Shown: positions 11,101-23,100 of the stretch, in pieces
Numbering within the stretch: position 1 is the stretch's first letter
How the letters are laid out: the number at the start of each line of letters is the position of its first letter
Assembly: GCA_030248215.1 (NCBI GenBank)
Contig: JASANG010003008.1
Coordinates: 124,001-188,000, forward strand
Source: Enoplolaimus lenunculus
Lineage: Eukaryota > Nematoda > Enoplea > Enoplida > Thoracostomopsidae
Length of the DNA stretch: 64,000 bases
Direction: 5' to 3'
Translations under genes and position numbers: made by a program
Notes under the pieces: model-generated
Databases searched by the model: none
What the model was told of the DNA's origin: nothing
What the model saw: only the letters and a program-made list of their open reading frames with translations

Positions 11101-14100
11101 TATTATTCGGTTACGGGCTGTTTTTTGTTTTCCACTCGCTGTTTGTTACTGATATGTATTCGGTATTGCAACTATACGTTGAATTAAACGTTTATTTGTC
11201 TTGTATCAAAACCTTGAGCGATAATGCAAAGTTATACTTGAAAATGTACTGTCAAAACTAAGTATGCTTCAAAGATTCGAACTCAATTGTATTTGGTGAT
11301 GAAGTCAGTAGCGTATACCCCTCGGTTATACCTACTGGAGTCATTTATGCTCTACAGTTTCTGATAATTGACATTTATGGACTCCAATTAGGATTTATGG
11401 ACTCGAATCGATTGCGAACTTTTATTAGGAATACAGACTCCTATTGATCGGGACTCAAAATGCGGACATCCTCTTATTACCGCCCTCTTATTAGGATAAT
11501 TGCCGCAGACTTAAACGAAAACGTTACATACTTAAAATGGCACGCCCAAAACAAAATCCTGGGTACACCTATGGCTCTTACTTCATCTTTTGCCAGCGAC
11601 ATCGGTTCCCATTTTTCGTCGAGCTTCTGGAATACGTTGTACAACAGCGTATAGTCAAGTTGTACAATTTGATGCATTTTGCTATACGTAAGCCATTCGC
11701 TAGAAAGTATCAAATTTGTCCGTTTATACAACTGCCGTTTAAATTTCGTACTTAGAACAAGCGGCCCATGTATTAAGATCACGGTCGGAACTTGTTTCTG
11801 TGTGACTGCAAATTTTTGCTTGGCTTAGGCTTAGGCTTACGCTTAGGTGCAGGAATAAACTCATTCTTACGCTTAGCCTTTGGCTTAGGCTTAGGCTTAG
11901 GCTAAGGCTTAGGCTTAGGCTTAGGCTTATGCTTAGGCTTAGGCTTAGTAATATGCCTAGAATACGGTTCCGCCCCGGCTCTTTACATTGGCCAAACAAG
12001 CAAAGTATGCGAGTAGAATAAGATATTACATTTCGCAAAATTCCTGATTTGAAAAACTGCAATAATAGCAGAAGAACCTTGTTTATCCATAGCATACATT
12101 TTGCTGTGAGTTTAGTAGAAAATTAAAAAAATTACCACCTACAATTATTGAACGTCATAAAGATATCGTACACAAAATAAAGCAAGGAGCCGAGCCCGAA
12201 GCCAGATCACTTTGATAGGAGGTTAAACATTTTTCAGCAGGAGCATACAACGGTTTTCGATGACTTACAGGCAAAATTGATAATTTTACCTTCAGAAATT
12301 TTTTGTATTAACACCTTATAATTTTTACCCTTAGAAACTTTTTGGTGGTAAAATGATATGGTCCCTACCTCATAATGTTTGCGCCGCCTGTCAGAAATTT
12401 TTGGATACGCCTATGGCTGCAAATATCTTAATTTTTACTGAATATAAGCAAGGGTACTCATAGGCAATCCGGTGTTTATCAACGGTATAAAAATTCATAA
12501 TTAAGTGTTAAAATAAACTAACCATAGAGCTTGTTGGACTTCAGATATATCTCCCTGAATAGCGTGTTGATGTAGTATGGTAAGCGCAGGTTGCGGTAAC
12601 TCGCCTGACCATTTCGAAGCATCTTTCTAAAAATAACAGGTTAAATTTGATTTAACAAAGCTGCAGTGCGTTTTTCAATCAGGCATTTACAACCAGTTTC
12701 GGTCTTTAGCCAGAAGCGATAAATGTGGGGTAACCTATTCTACATTAAAATTTTCTAAACAAGATTTAGCTTTCTATTTTGTGCGCACCATTCACAAAGG
12801 GCCCCCTACCCTAACCGGTTAAAACAAAAACCGATGAAGTTTAAAATGTGTCTGGCTTCCCACTAGCTTTGCTCTCGAGTTTGGCCCCCCTGAAGTTTAA
12901 GGGAGCCCCCGCTCCTGTCTGTTCTGCACCGGGTAGAGTGAACGGAAAATTTTGCTTGAGGTAGGATCAACGGAAAATTTTGGTTGAGAGCGGGTCAACG
13001 ACCACTCGTTAATTCTGGGCTGGGACACATTTTGTGGCCAGGCCGAATTTAATATTGTGAACGGCGCATTTTCTGAAGCGTTATCTGGATCGATTCTTTC
13101 GGCCATTAGTGTAACAGCGCAGAAACCTTAAAAAATTGAAACTCAAAATCAGTAGATATTTTGAAAACAATTGCTAAATTACCATTTAAACAATTCAATT
13201 TTGTGCTCCTGGGGTGAAAACTTTGAAACTATTCTTTGGTTACTTTGCTGGCATTTCAATCCAAGCGACGAGTATTTACAGCGAGCACAAAAACTGAAAA
13301 GGTGTGTTACTTTTTGTGAAATTTAGCGGGGGCGTTCGTAAAAAATTATGTTTAGTGAGGCCGGAATAATTTTGGGGCGCCCCTACAACTGCTTGCTTTT
13401 AAATCGAGTCAATTTGGGACGACAGCAGTCAAATTTGCGGGGGCACGATTGGCACCCCAGTGTCCTCCACGTTGAGCCCCCCAGTGTCCTCCACGTTGAG
13501 ACGCCCATAACTTTTAGCCGTGCTTAAATGAGTTTCCACTGCTAGCACGCCAAGGTGACCACCTCAGGTCAAGGGTAGTAATTTAGACAGCTACGGCTTT
13601 TTTAATTCTAGGGTTCTTTGCCTGCGAAACCCGTAGCTGTCTAAATCACGCCAAATCTAACTACTGAAACCAGTCTCAATTCAGGCTTAATATTAGTGAT
13701 TAAAATAAACTTGAACACGGGCCCGTATCGTTACAACTTACTCCAAATTTTCGCAGTTCGTTCTGCGCAAATATGGTCATAAGTAGCTCGTGCTGCTTAA
13801 TTTCGTTCATCCAATCTTCTTCGCTAACTCCACGATCCTCACGCGTTCCAAGTGATAACTGAACAAAAAAATTATTTAAGATATTCACACTGGCGGATTA
13901 ACGGTCAGACGACCCAGAGCGTGCAGTCATCCCAACAAAAGCAAAATTTTGTATAAATTTTATTGGAAAGATTGCGGTTGGCTTCTTTTACTCACTCTAT
14001 TCACGGAGTGTTTATATCGCGTACTGCACTCTAGAAATTTCTGGTTCCGTTACTGAATATCTACGTTTCAAATAAAGCTTATAAATCATAAGTTAGACAG

Positions 14101-17100
14101 GGATTACACTTAAATCCTAGTGGGAATTTCAATGGCGTATTGAGGGATTTCGATGACAAGCGGTCGGCAGCGCCAAAAAGGACTAAAAATTGTTCTTAAG
14201 ACCCAAACCGTTGATGAAGATTAACCAGGCAGTGTCTGGACCGCAAAGTAACGAATGCAAACAGCGGGGTGGTTTCTCTGACTCCCTATCGGTTTGTGTT
14301 TACGCCTATTGACCTTAATGCATTTCTCAAAATTTAATCAAAATGTGTGTATGATGCTTGCAGCTGCTAAATCTGGCAGAAAGCAACTGTTTGTAGATAA
14401 AATAATATGTGTTTACAGTTACATAGCGAGTATCACTTAGAGAATTCCACAAATTAATTCTAAACCCCTAAGTTTTAGGCATTGAAATTTGTTAACAACT
14501 CATTCTACACTTTAAACTCCAATGAGTTGTTTTTAATTCAGAATGAGTTGAATTCACTCAGAAGCCTGAGCTCTGAATTTGAACTCATTCTAGGTTAATT
14601 AATTAACTTAACCGGAATTAAATGAGCTCAGAGTGAGTAAATGTTTTGTTTTATTAATTCAGAAATAACCAGAAATGAGTAATTCGACTTTAGTTGACTA
14701 ATCAACTCATCGGAAATTACAGTGTGGCAACTTTTTATATATTCGGTAGCTTATATATTCGGTAGCCTTCTATTAATCGAATGAGACAGATTCTGGACCA
14801 GTGGCGGATCCAGGATTTCCAAATGGGGGGGCCAAAATTTCACAGGTAATAAACTTTATTTTTGACCCACACACAAACCACGAACTATTGCCACAAAATT
14901 GCTATATAATTTTTGTCGAGATGCTGTCGGGGGGGGGGCATGGCCGGGGTGGGGCCCCCCTTGGATCCGCCATTGTTCTGGACGCCGTATTTTAACAATT
15001 GTCTATAGCTCCTGTTAGCAGTTACTAATAGAAAAAGAATGTGGTCACTCTTTAACAAAAGTATACAACTACCGAAATTTGTGTATTACAAAATGTACCA
15101 CCGGGCGTTGCATTTTTGACCTAGTTCCCCCTTTGTTTAGGGGAATCAATGATATCGTAATACTTGTTACCCCCTGAAATAAAGGAGGTTATAATTTGCT
15201 AGAGACTACCATACAAAACTGCATACAGGCAACGCCGGTAAATTAAGGTGCTTCAGACCAAAACGCAACGTGCGCTGGGTACATTCGTTTGTACACAAAA
15301 TGTACCCAGTTGCACATTCTTACCAAAAGAGTCATTATCAACTCTTGGTAATAGGTTTCCAAACAACTGAACTACGGAATCTGCGTATCTAAATTTCTGC
15401 TCACAACTGGGAGATAAATCAAAGTTCAACAATGGGACAACTTCAAACCTTACCACGGGCTTGTTCTAAATTTTACGCAACCTACTACCAACAAGACATT
15501 TAGATTTTCGCTTTTTTCAATAAAACCCATAGATGAACGATTTTACGTACCTTAAGCTGTATTTCTCCGGTCACATTCGATTTATTTGTGCGTCCTCTGA
15601 GCGGATGCCACTTGATGAAACCAGTAGACGGGATGTCCTACAGAATGTATGAATAAAAATGTTTCTGAGTGGACTATTCAGCCAAATAAGACAATGTGCG
15701 ACACTCGTACGCTTCCTACCCACGTTTAAGATTATGGCTTAGGCTTAGGCTCAGATGAGTTGTTGTCCGAAATGTACGCCTAAGCCTAAGCCTGAGTCTA
15801 AACCTTCAGACGGAAGCGCACAAAAGTTACAAAGCTGCAAGTGACGAAAATGACAATAGTGCGCCTAAAAAATCCAAATGATACTTAGGTACGGTCTTGA
15901 ATCATTCACTCTAAAAATGGGGCCTAGTAATTGTTCGAAACTTACTGCTATTTCAATTGACATACAACCAAGAAAGTCATCTGCTGAATCTTCATTGCTT
16001 GTTCGAGCACTTTGTGCTACCTGCTTAAAGTACCTAAAATCAAAAACAGACAATTTGTAGTTTTTAAATGCCGTCAAGTATTACAGACCGACTGAATTTT
16101 TAGCTTAAATAAATCATCGGATTAATCAGCATCAAGGTTTCTGTCAAAGGTTTTGAAAGTAATGGCACTAAACATTTTTTCTTTGTACTACACGGGTAAA
16201 CAATAAATTTGAACACTGAATTAGCTACAAAATTTTTAACTCACGTACAGAGCATGTCCCTTTGAAACTCCGCAGATGAAACCCAAAATCCAAGGATATT
16301 GGAATTTATTTTCCGGATGTTTGAGATTTTTTAAATTGGAAGAGATCTATTCTAAACAAAGAATATTTTTTAGATATTCTAAACTCTAAAATCTATGTAG
16401 TATCTGATACCAAAGTTGCGGAAGATGAACGTTAAAACAGAATTCGTATCACTCGGTGTGATCCATGTCGCCTGTTATTGCAATAGCACAAAATAATCAA
16501 AACTAGCGGCAGTTACCTGCCTAATCCTTTAACTCCTTTAACCTCGTTCAACTTTTTGACCGCTTCAATAACTGATTCTTCATCGTCATGATCCCTGCAA
16601 CAAAATCGCAAACGTGAAAACTTAGACTAAAACAGCTGTGTCATCGCATGTTAACTATAAGTGCTTATTCTCAAGAATAAGACTATAGCTCGTATTCTGA
16701 AATGCGTATAGCACTTATCACCAGTTGGTGATAGGTCCTGTGGAACATGCCCACGGTGTGGTTCGAAATTCAGCACATTGTTTGCGTTTAATTTGCCCTA
16801 CTTTTGCACCAATTTTCTGATCTGCAATTGCAGTTGTTCGCCAGTTTGAAAACCTATCGTTAACGGATGATAGGTACTATACGCATTTGAGAATATGGAC
16901 CTATGCCTGAACCTAAAGTCCAAGCCTACACGTAAGCCTAAATGCATGTCGAACGTAACATTAAGCCTACGACTAATGCTAAGCCCCTCATTATCTATAG
17001 CTCTCATCGCGTGAACCTCTGCATTTACCATATATCGATGTGAAACTTCTCTCGTTTGCCGTCGCCATCCAAATCACTGAAATTAAAAAAATTTCAAATG

Positions 17101-20100
17101 TTGAAAACTTTTCTCAAAGTCTGTTCACGAGGAACCTGCACACCGTTCCTGTTATTTCGAAATTAATTAATTTTTTCAACGTACTTCAAAATTCCAATAA
17201 ACAAAAGTCAACATTTAGTTATAGGGTGGCGTTATCTTCAACAAGTATTGCCGTGCGGCACCAGGCGCCATCGTAAACAAATTTGGAATCAAAATTTTTT
17301 CAATTCCCGCGCCGCATACTCAACTATAGCGTCACCCTAAGCTGAGAAAACGTATGAACTGAATTTTAACACTCAACATTTGATTTGTAATATTAAAATT
17401 TCAAATCTAAAACTTTAAAGCCGAATCATACAATTTAAATATGTTTCTTTTCCATTCAGGTTGTTACTGGACCGGAGCATCCGCCTCCATAACCTAATTT
17501 GCGAGAGCCCACCTTAAACAGGAGTCCCGACCATAGCATCGTTTTAGTTAAAAAATTTAAAAATACTTTGATCACCGCAAGCGGCCGCCACCCCGAAATT
17601 TTGGATGGGCCTCACCGTAGCCTGCTCAGGCACTGAGGATATATCGACATTTTCAAAATTTGTCTATTGTTCTTTAAAAAGGCATCCAAATCTTATGCAA
17701 ATATAAATAAAAAATTGGTTTCCTAAAGGCACTACAATCAACTTGTCTTTCACTCAACAATAAATCCGAAGCATAAAAGTTTAAAATGAAGAAAAGTAGT
17801 TAAAAACGAGACGGTTGTCATAAGAACACTAGAGAAGAAAGCTCAGCCCTCGTAGAATAAGTTTGGATGTTTCCTATGATTCCTTAGCTATTTTAGGTAT
17901 GCCTGTATGCTCTTCAAAAACTATTTCCTGCTTCTCCAGGCCAATATATACAATGGGGCAGTAACAATAGTATAAACATATTCCTAAGCCTAAGCCTAAG
18001 CCTAAGCGTAAGAATGAGCTTATACCTACGCCTAAGTCCAAGCATAAGATTCAAAGCTTAAGCTTACTCTATAACAGTCTCACAGAAAATACATGGACAC
18101 TTCTTCAAATTGCACGTTAAGTATAGCTGCAGGCAAAGTTTATAAGACAACATACAATTTAAACTTTTCCTTCCATTCAGGATTTAGAGTTGCATGCTGT
18201 ACTGATGTTGCTTTAATTAATTTTGCTGGAATAGCGCCGGTGTCTGCGGTTGGTTTTGGTTGTTCTTTTTTACGCCGAAACGACCCACCAAATTTGCGTC
18301 TGGACGATGGACTGGACGGAAGTTTCTGAAATATCAATCAGATAAAACTAACAAAAGTTAAAACTGTCATTGTATGGAAAAATAATGACTGAAATTGAGA
18401 TATTGATGTGTTTACATTTCGGTGAAAAAACAAAATATACACTAAAATTGGCGTATAAGTTTGAACATCAATCCGTATTTTGAGCAGCGCTGGATGCCGA
18501 AAATTCTGACGGAGGGAGGAGGCGTACAAAACAATTTTTGGCTAGGGGGTCGTACGTCATCCTGGTTCCCTCTTAATGCGCTAGTTGTCGTGAGCATTGT
18601 AGCTTTATTTTATAGTTTAACCCTTTCTCACATGAACATTTTCTATTTTCCCTGAGACCTACATTTATGCTAGGATTCGAACTCCGGTGACTGGAGTGGG
18701 AGGAGTATACCATCACCACTCAGCTATAGGAGCTTGACGCTCGAGCCCGAGGGGGCTCTCACGTCTTGTGGTGATTTAGTACTAAGTATATGTGTTGCAA
18801 TTGTTAAACACGGTGCGATATATATTATTTAACGTATATACACTGCGCTGAGTTGCTTATAGGCAATTCAATGTGAAAAGGGGTTAAGCGCTTACTTCAG
18901 AATTATTTCCTGCATGCAGAGTGTTTGATGATTCTGTTTGCGGTTTATCATTGATTTCGTCTGACGTGTTGAAGACATACGAGGCGGCATTGCTTGGTAT
19001 GATTCCAAGCATACAAAACGGGTCGCTGAAGCCTAAAATTGCTAACAAAATGCAACAATTTTAAAATAGATTTTTTCGAGACGACAGTAGTTCCATTATT
19101 AATTATGCTTAAGTGTAAGGGGCCCATGTATAGAACAGGGCCGGGTCGTTTTACGGAGGGGCTATAATAGAGTCAATTTAAGCTTTAGACTAAGTTTTTG
19201 CTTAGGCTTACGGTTAGGCTTAGGCTTAGGCTTAGAAATAGGCTCATCCATACGCTTAGGCTTAGGCTTAGGCTTACGAATATGCTTATACTACTGTTCC
19301 GGCCATGTTCTATACATGGGCCGTGTAAGGTATAGGCGTAGGCATTACCATAATTAAACACCGTAGCGCGAAGGTTATCAAAAGTAACGGAAGCGGATAG
19401 TAACCAAAGTAACGGAAACAAATAAACACGGATATTGTAGTGCGAACGCTAAAAATACTTTTTATGTGCCAATACAATTGAGGTATGCAAATAATATTCG
19501 CAAGGCTTTCTAAAATTTTATTTTTAAGATTTTGAACTAATTTCATCGTTTTTGTTTCAAATCGAACAATTTCAGCATATCAGTGTAGAAATATGAAATG
19601 ATGTCAAATGAGGTTTACAACTAAAATTTAAGGTATTTTTATACGGAAAAAACATAAATTTTAATTGAAAACGGAAACACAGCAGTATTATTTCCTTCGT
19701 TAAACAAAGGCTTTTTCCGTTATCTCCCCAGCCTGTGTTCAATCAGAAATCGTTGGATTTGAAAAAAATTTTGCATATTTGAGCTTCTCATGACCTCTTC
19801 TGATCATTCCACGCCTAAATTTGAATTTTTGAAATATTCAAATTTTAAGGCTCAAATATGCAAAAAATTTTAAAATCGAACCATTTTTGGGCAAACGCGG
19901 GTTGAGGGGAAGGGGGGTAACGGAAAAAACCCAAAGAAAATATCGATGATAAAACTTTCAGTCTTACCGTTAGCATCTTTGGCCATCAAATGTCGCGCAC
20001 CAATAACAATAACGTTTAAAATCAGTATCGGTGGCTGAAAATATTACAATTGGCAAATTTGGTTTGATAAAAAATAATTTTATTCTAATATTCGCGAAAA

Positions 20101-23100
20101 AACCCTAGTTTAAGCGGTAATTTGTCTCCGTTTTCTATTTTTACATCCCGTAACCGTCCGGTGCCATCCGTTGCGGTCCGGCATCGCGCACTGTTGTACG
20201 CGAATTACTCGTGCGCGATACCGCATGGTGACGGACGATGTCGGACGGCGACAGACGGCGCCACACGGCGCTGGACGACGCTGCACTTCATGTATAATGC
20301 AGTACCTTTCCAGAAACAGTTTTCATCTGCGTTAGTATCAACAAACAAAAAATATTGAGCATAATGTTGCGGCCCGACTTACAATGCGGTTCAAGACTGT
20401 TATTTTTTTGAGTCCAGCTCCAGTTATTTGGATCCATGTTTATCTTATACCAGCCATAGTCTACGGTTTAAGTTCATTACATTAGGGGTATGCTTTTAAG
20501 ACTTGCGTAGGCTGCTTAGGTAACATTATACTTTGTGTGGCACATCAACGGCTAGACTAAACTTAACTTACGCGATCTAAGGGTAATTGATGTGTATGAA
20601 CTAATGTCGGTCACAGGTTACCATTGGTTTGGGTTGCACAAAAAATGTCCGACTGTTTCTGACAAAAGCTTAAATGTACTGTTTTTGTCTGTGTACAGTT
20701 GTCGCGGAACTCTATTGCATCCGTTAATAAAAGTTAATGTTAAAAACTGTGCACACATTTTTTACGCAACGCAAACCAACAGTAACGTGTGACTGACATA
20801 ACTAGCAATTTTGCACTCCATATATTTAAGGACTCTCAGTAGAGAAATAAATTCCTAAGACTGAAAACAGAGTCCACCAGAAGGAGCCTCACTACATCAC
20901 TCATTCTTATTCAGTAGGCTCTTATTCGGGTGACTACAGTATTAACACAACAAAAAGTGTAAAATAAAACCAGCACAAAAGTATGCAACAGGGTACATTC
21001 TGTCTAGGAAAGAATGACAATGCAGCGTTTTGAACGGATCTCAAAACCCAGCGCGTGTTGCGTTTCGAGTCTGTCCCATCAATTATGGGGGTATATCTGG
21101 AAAGATTCGATCAACATCACGAGCAACAATATTTCCACTGCAATGGCGTTTTGTTTGTAGATAATTTTAAACTGCATGCAGAATTTGCCTTGTAAACGCC
21201 AACCAACTTCATAACGAGGGGGTTGGAGAGAATTGCAACGCGTGCCGGTTTTTTTTCGTTCCGTGCATTTTCAGCAAGCTTGGGCTGCGGGCTAGAGCAG
21301 GGATCGAACTCTCAGCCTACGGACTCTAGTCTAGAGGCACCATCGATTGTTGGTACGACGAACGAAAAATTATCGGAATTAAACGCAGCCAGCAACCTAT
21401 GCTGGTGGTATCTTTAACTGTAACGCCGGTGATCATCCCAGGGTTGGAACCGCCCGGTAGGGCCGTACTCGGGTTTGGGCCCAAACTGCAGGCCCGCGAG
21501 CGGAAATAACTCAGTGTATTGAGGGAGTGACTTCTTTGTCCCATGAGCCCATGAAAAAGACCGCTGGTTTGATATCGTAAAAATTAGGCACGTATTTTTG
21601 AACCTTAATTCCGTTCAATTTTCATAAATACTGCGGTCATGGCGCAGCAAGAATTTTAAAAAGTATGGTTACGTTCTGCGCAAAATTTCAAAGCAGAAGT
21701 TCTTGAGTTCCTCAATCGCAATCATTTGCACCTATACGGATGTAAAAAGTTTTGAAGTGCACTGTACTAAAACATATGAGCGTGTTAGTTACTTAGAATC
21801 TTGAACTGCAGCTGCTGCTACTTCAACAAATCCGTGAATTACTGGCGTAAAAACACAGTGCTACTTCTATTGTTATTTAAGCTCGCTGGAGGCGTGCTTG
21901 TTATATAAGCTATTACGGACGAATCTGAGCGGAATTTTTGTGAAAGTGGCAACTGTTGTTACCGGGACTTTCAGCCGCTTGCATCCGCTTGTCGTTGGAG
22001 CTCTTGTGGCTTTGAAGGTAAGTTGTACTGAACAATATATTTGGTGAAATATGAAAAATAGTGTTATGTTTATATGGTTTGTTTTACGTTTTCCTACTTC
22101 TCTAAACCTATATGAAATTTAAGGGTCCACACCCAAGAGTGCCGGCCCTAAAAACCGGGCCCGTTCCAAGCCTGATATATCCCCCTTACTTTTTCTTGTT
22201 GTGCCATTTTCAAATATTTACGTTGGTCGTCTGGGTTGATACTGAACGCTTCTTGTGCGTATCTGTACAGGTCTTCTTGAAACATTGTATGCGTTCCTGT
22301 TGTGCCACCAATTTTGTGTCGGATTGTGTACAGTGACTCGATGTACAAGAATTCGTGCTGAAATTTTCAAACATATTTAATTATAAGTATCAGACCAGTT
22401 AACCACGTGAGCATATTACAGACGGTCAAAAAAGTTTCGAAGCGCTGCTATATTTCTAAAGGCTTACTCAGGAAACATATTTTTCTCAGCTTTACAACAA
22501 GGAGTATCGATGTCAAGAAATGTTTTAGAGTGGACATAGCAGGCCCGTAGCCAGCTCACCCTGCAAGAGGATTGAAAAATTTTCATTAGGAGCATACAAG
22601 CGTTTTCGTTGTAATACAAGCAAAGTCAAAATTTTCAAGGTGGGGACAAAATTTTTTTCAAGGGGAGGAGAGGGTGCTGAAGACCCTTGCCCCCCTCCTT
22701 GGCTACGGACCCGGGACACAGAAAAATTCGTCAAAACATAATTCTTTTTTTAACACTGAAGAAAAATTGGAGACCTACTACGTGAAGATGGCTGTAGGTA
22801 CGACTGCATGCCTATTCTTCCCAGGACCGGCGTTAGAATTATGGGATCTTCGAAACAGGTTCACGGCCACGGGGTTTTAAAATAAAACGATTCATAACTC
22901 TATAACTTTAGTCCCCGAAAAACTTATTAGTTTAGAAAGATGGGACCCCCAAGGATCGGGAAACCAATTCGGATTTTGGGGGGGCTTCCGCCGGCACTGC
23001 TTCTTCCCCTGTAGTTGTGTCTCTGATTTTCTTCGAAAAATGGTTGGTTTGTGATCTAAATGCCGTGTCAAATATTCTTTCGTATGGCTCCTGGTCCTTT

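Noticed and set aside
11763-11993. Interstitial telomere left by chromosome fusion
   Set aside because: The hexamers sit inside a bounded element with terminal repeats and target duplication, repeated at many loci, so transposition explains them better.
11739-12095. 118-codon minus-strand frame rich in Leu-Ser repeats
   Set aside because: The SLSLSL peptide is a translation of TTAGGC hexamers within a miniature transposon, not a protein.
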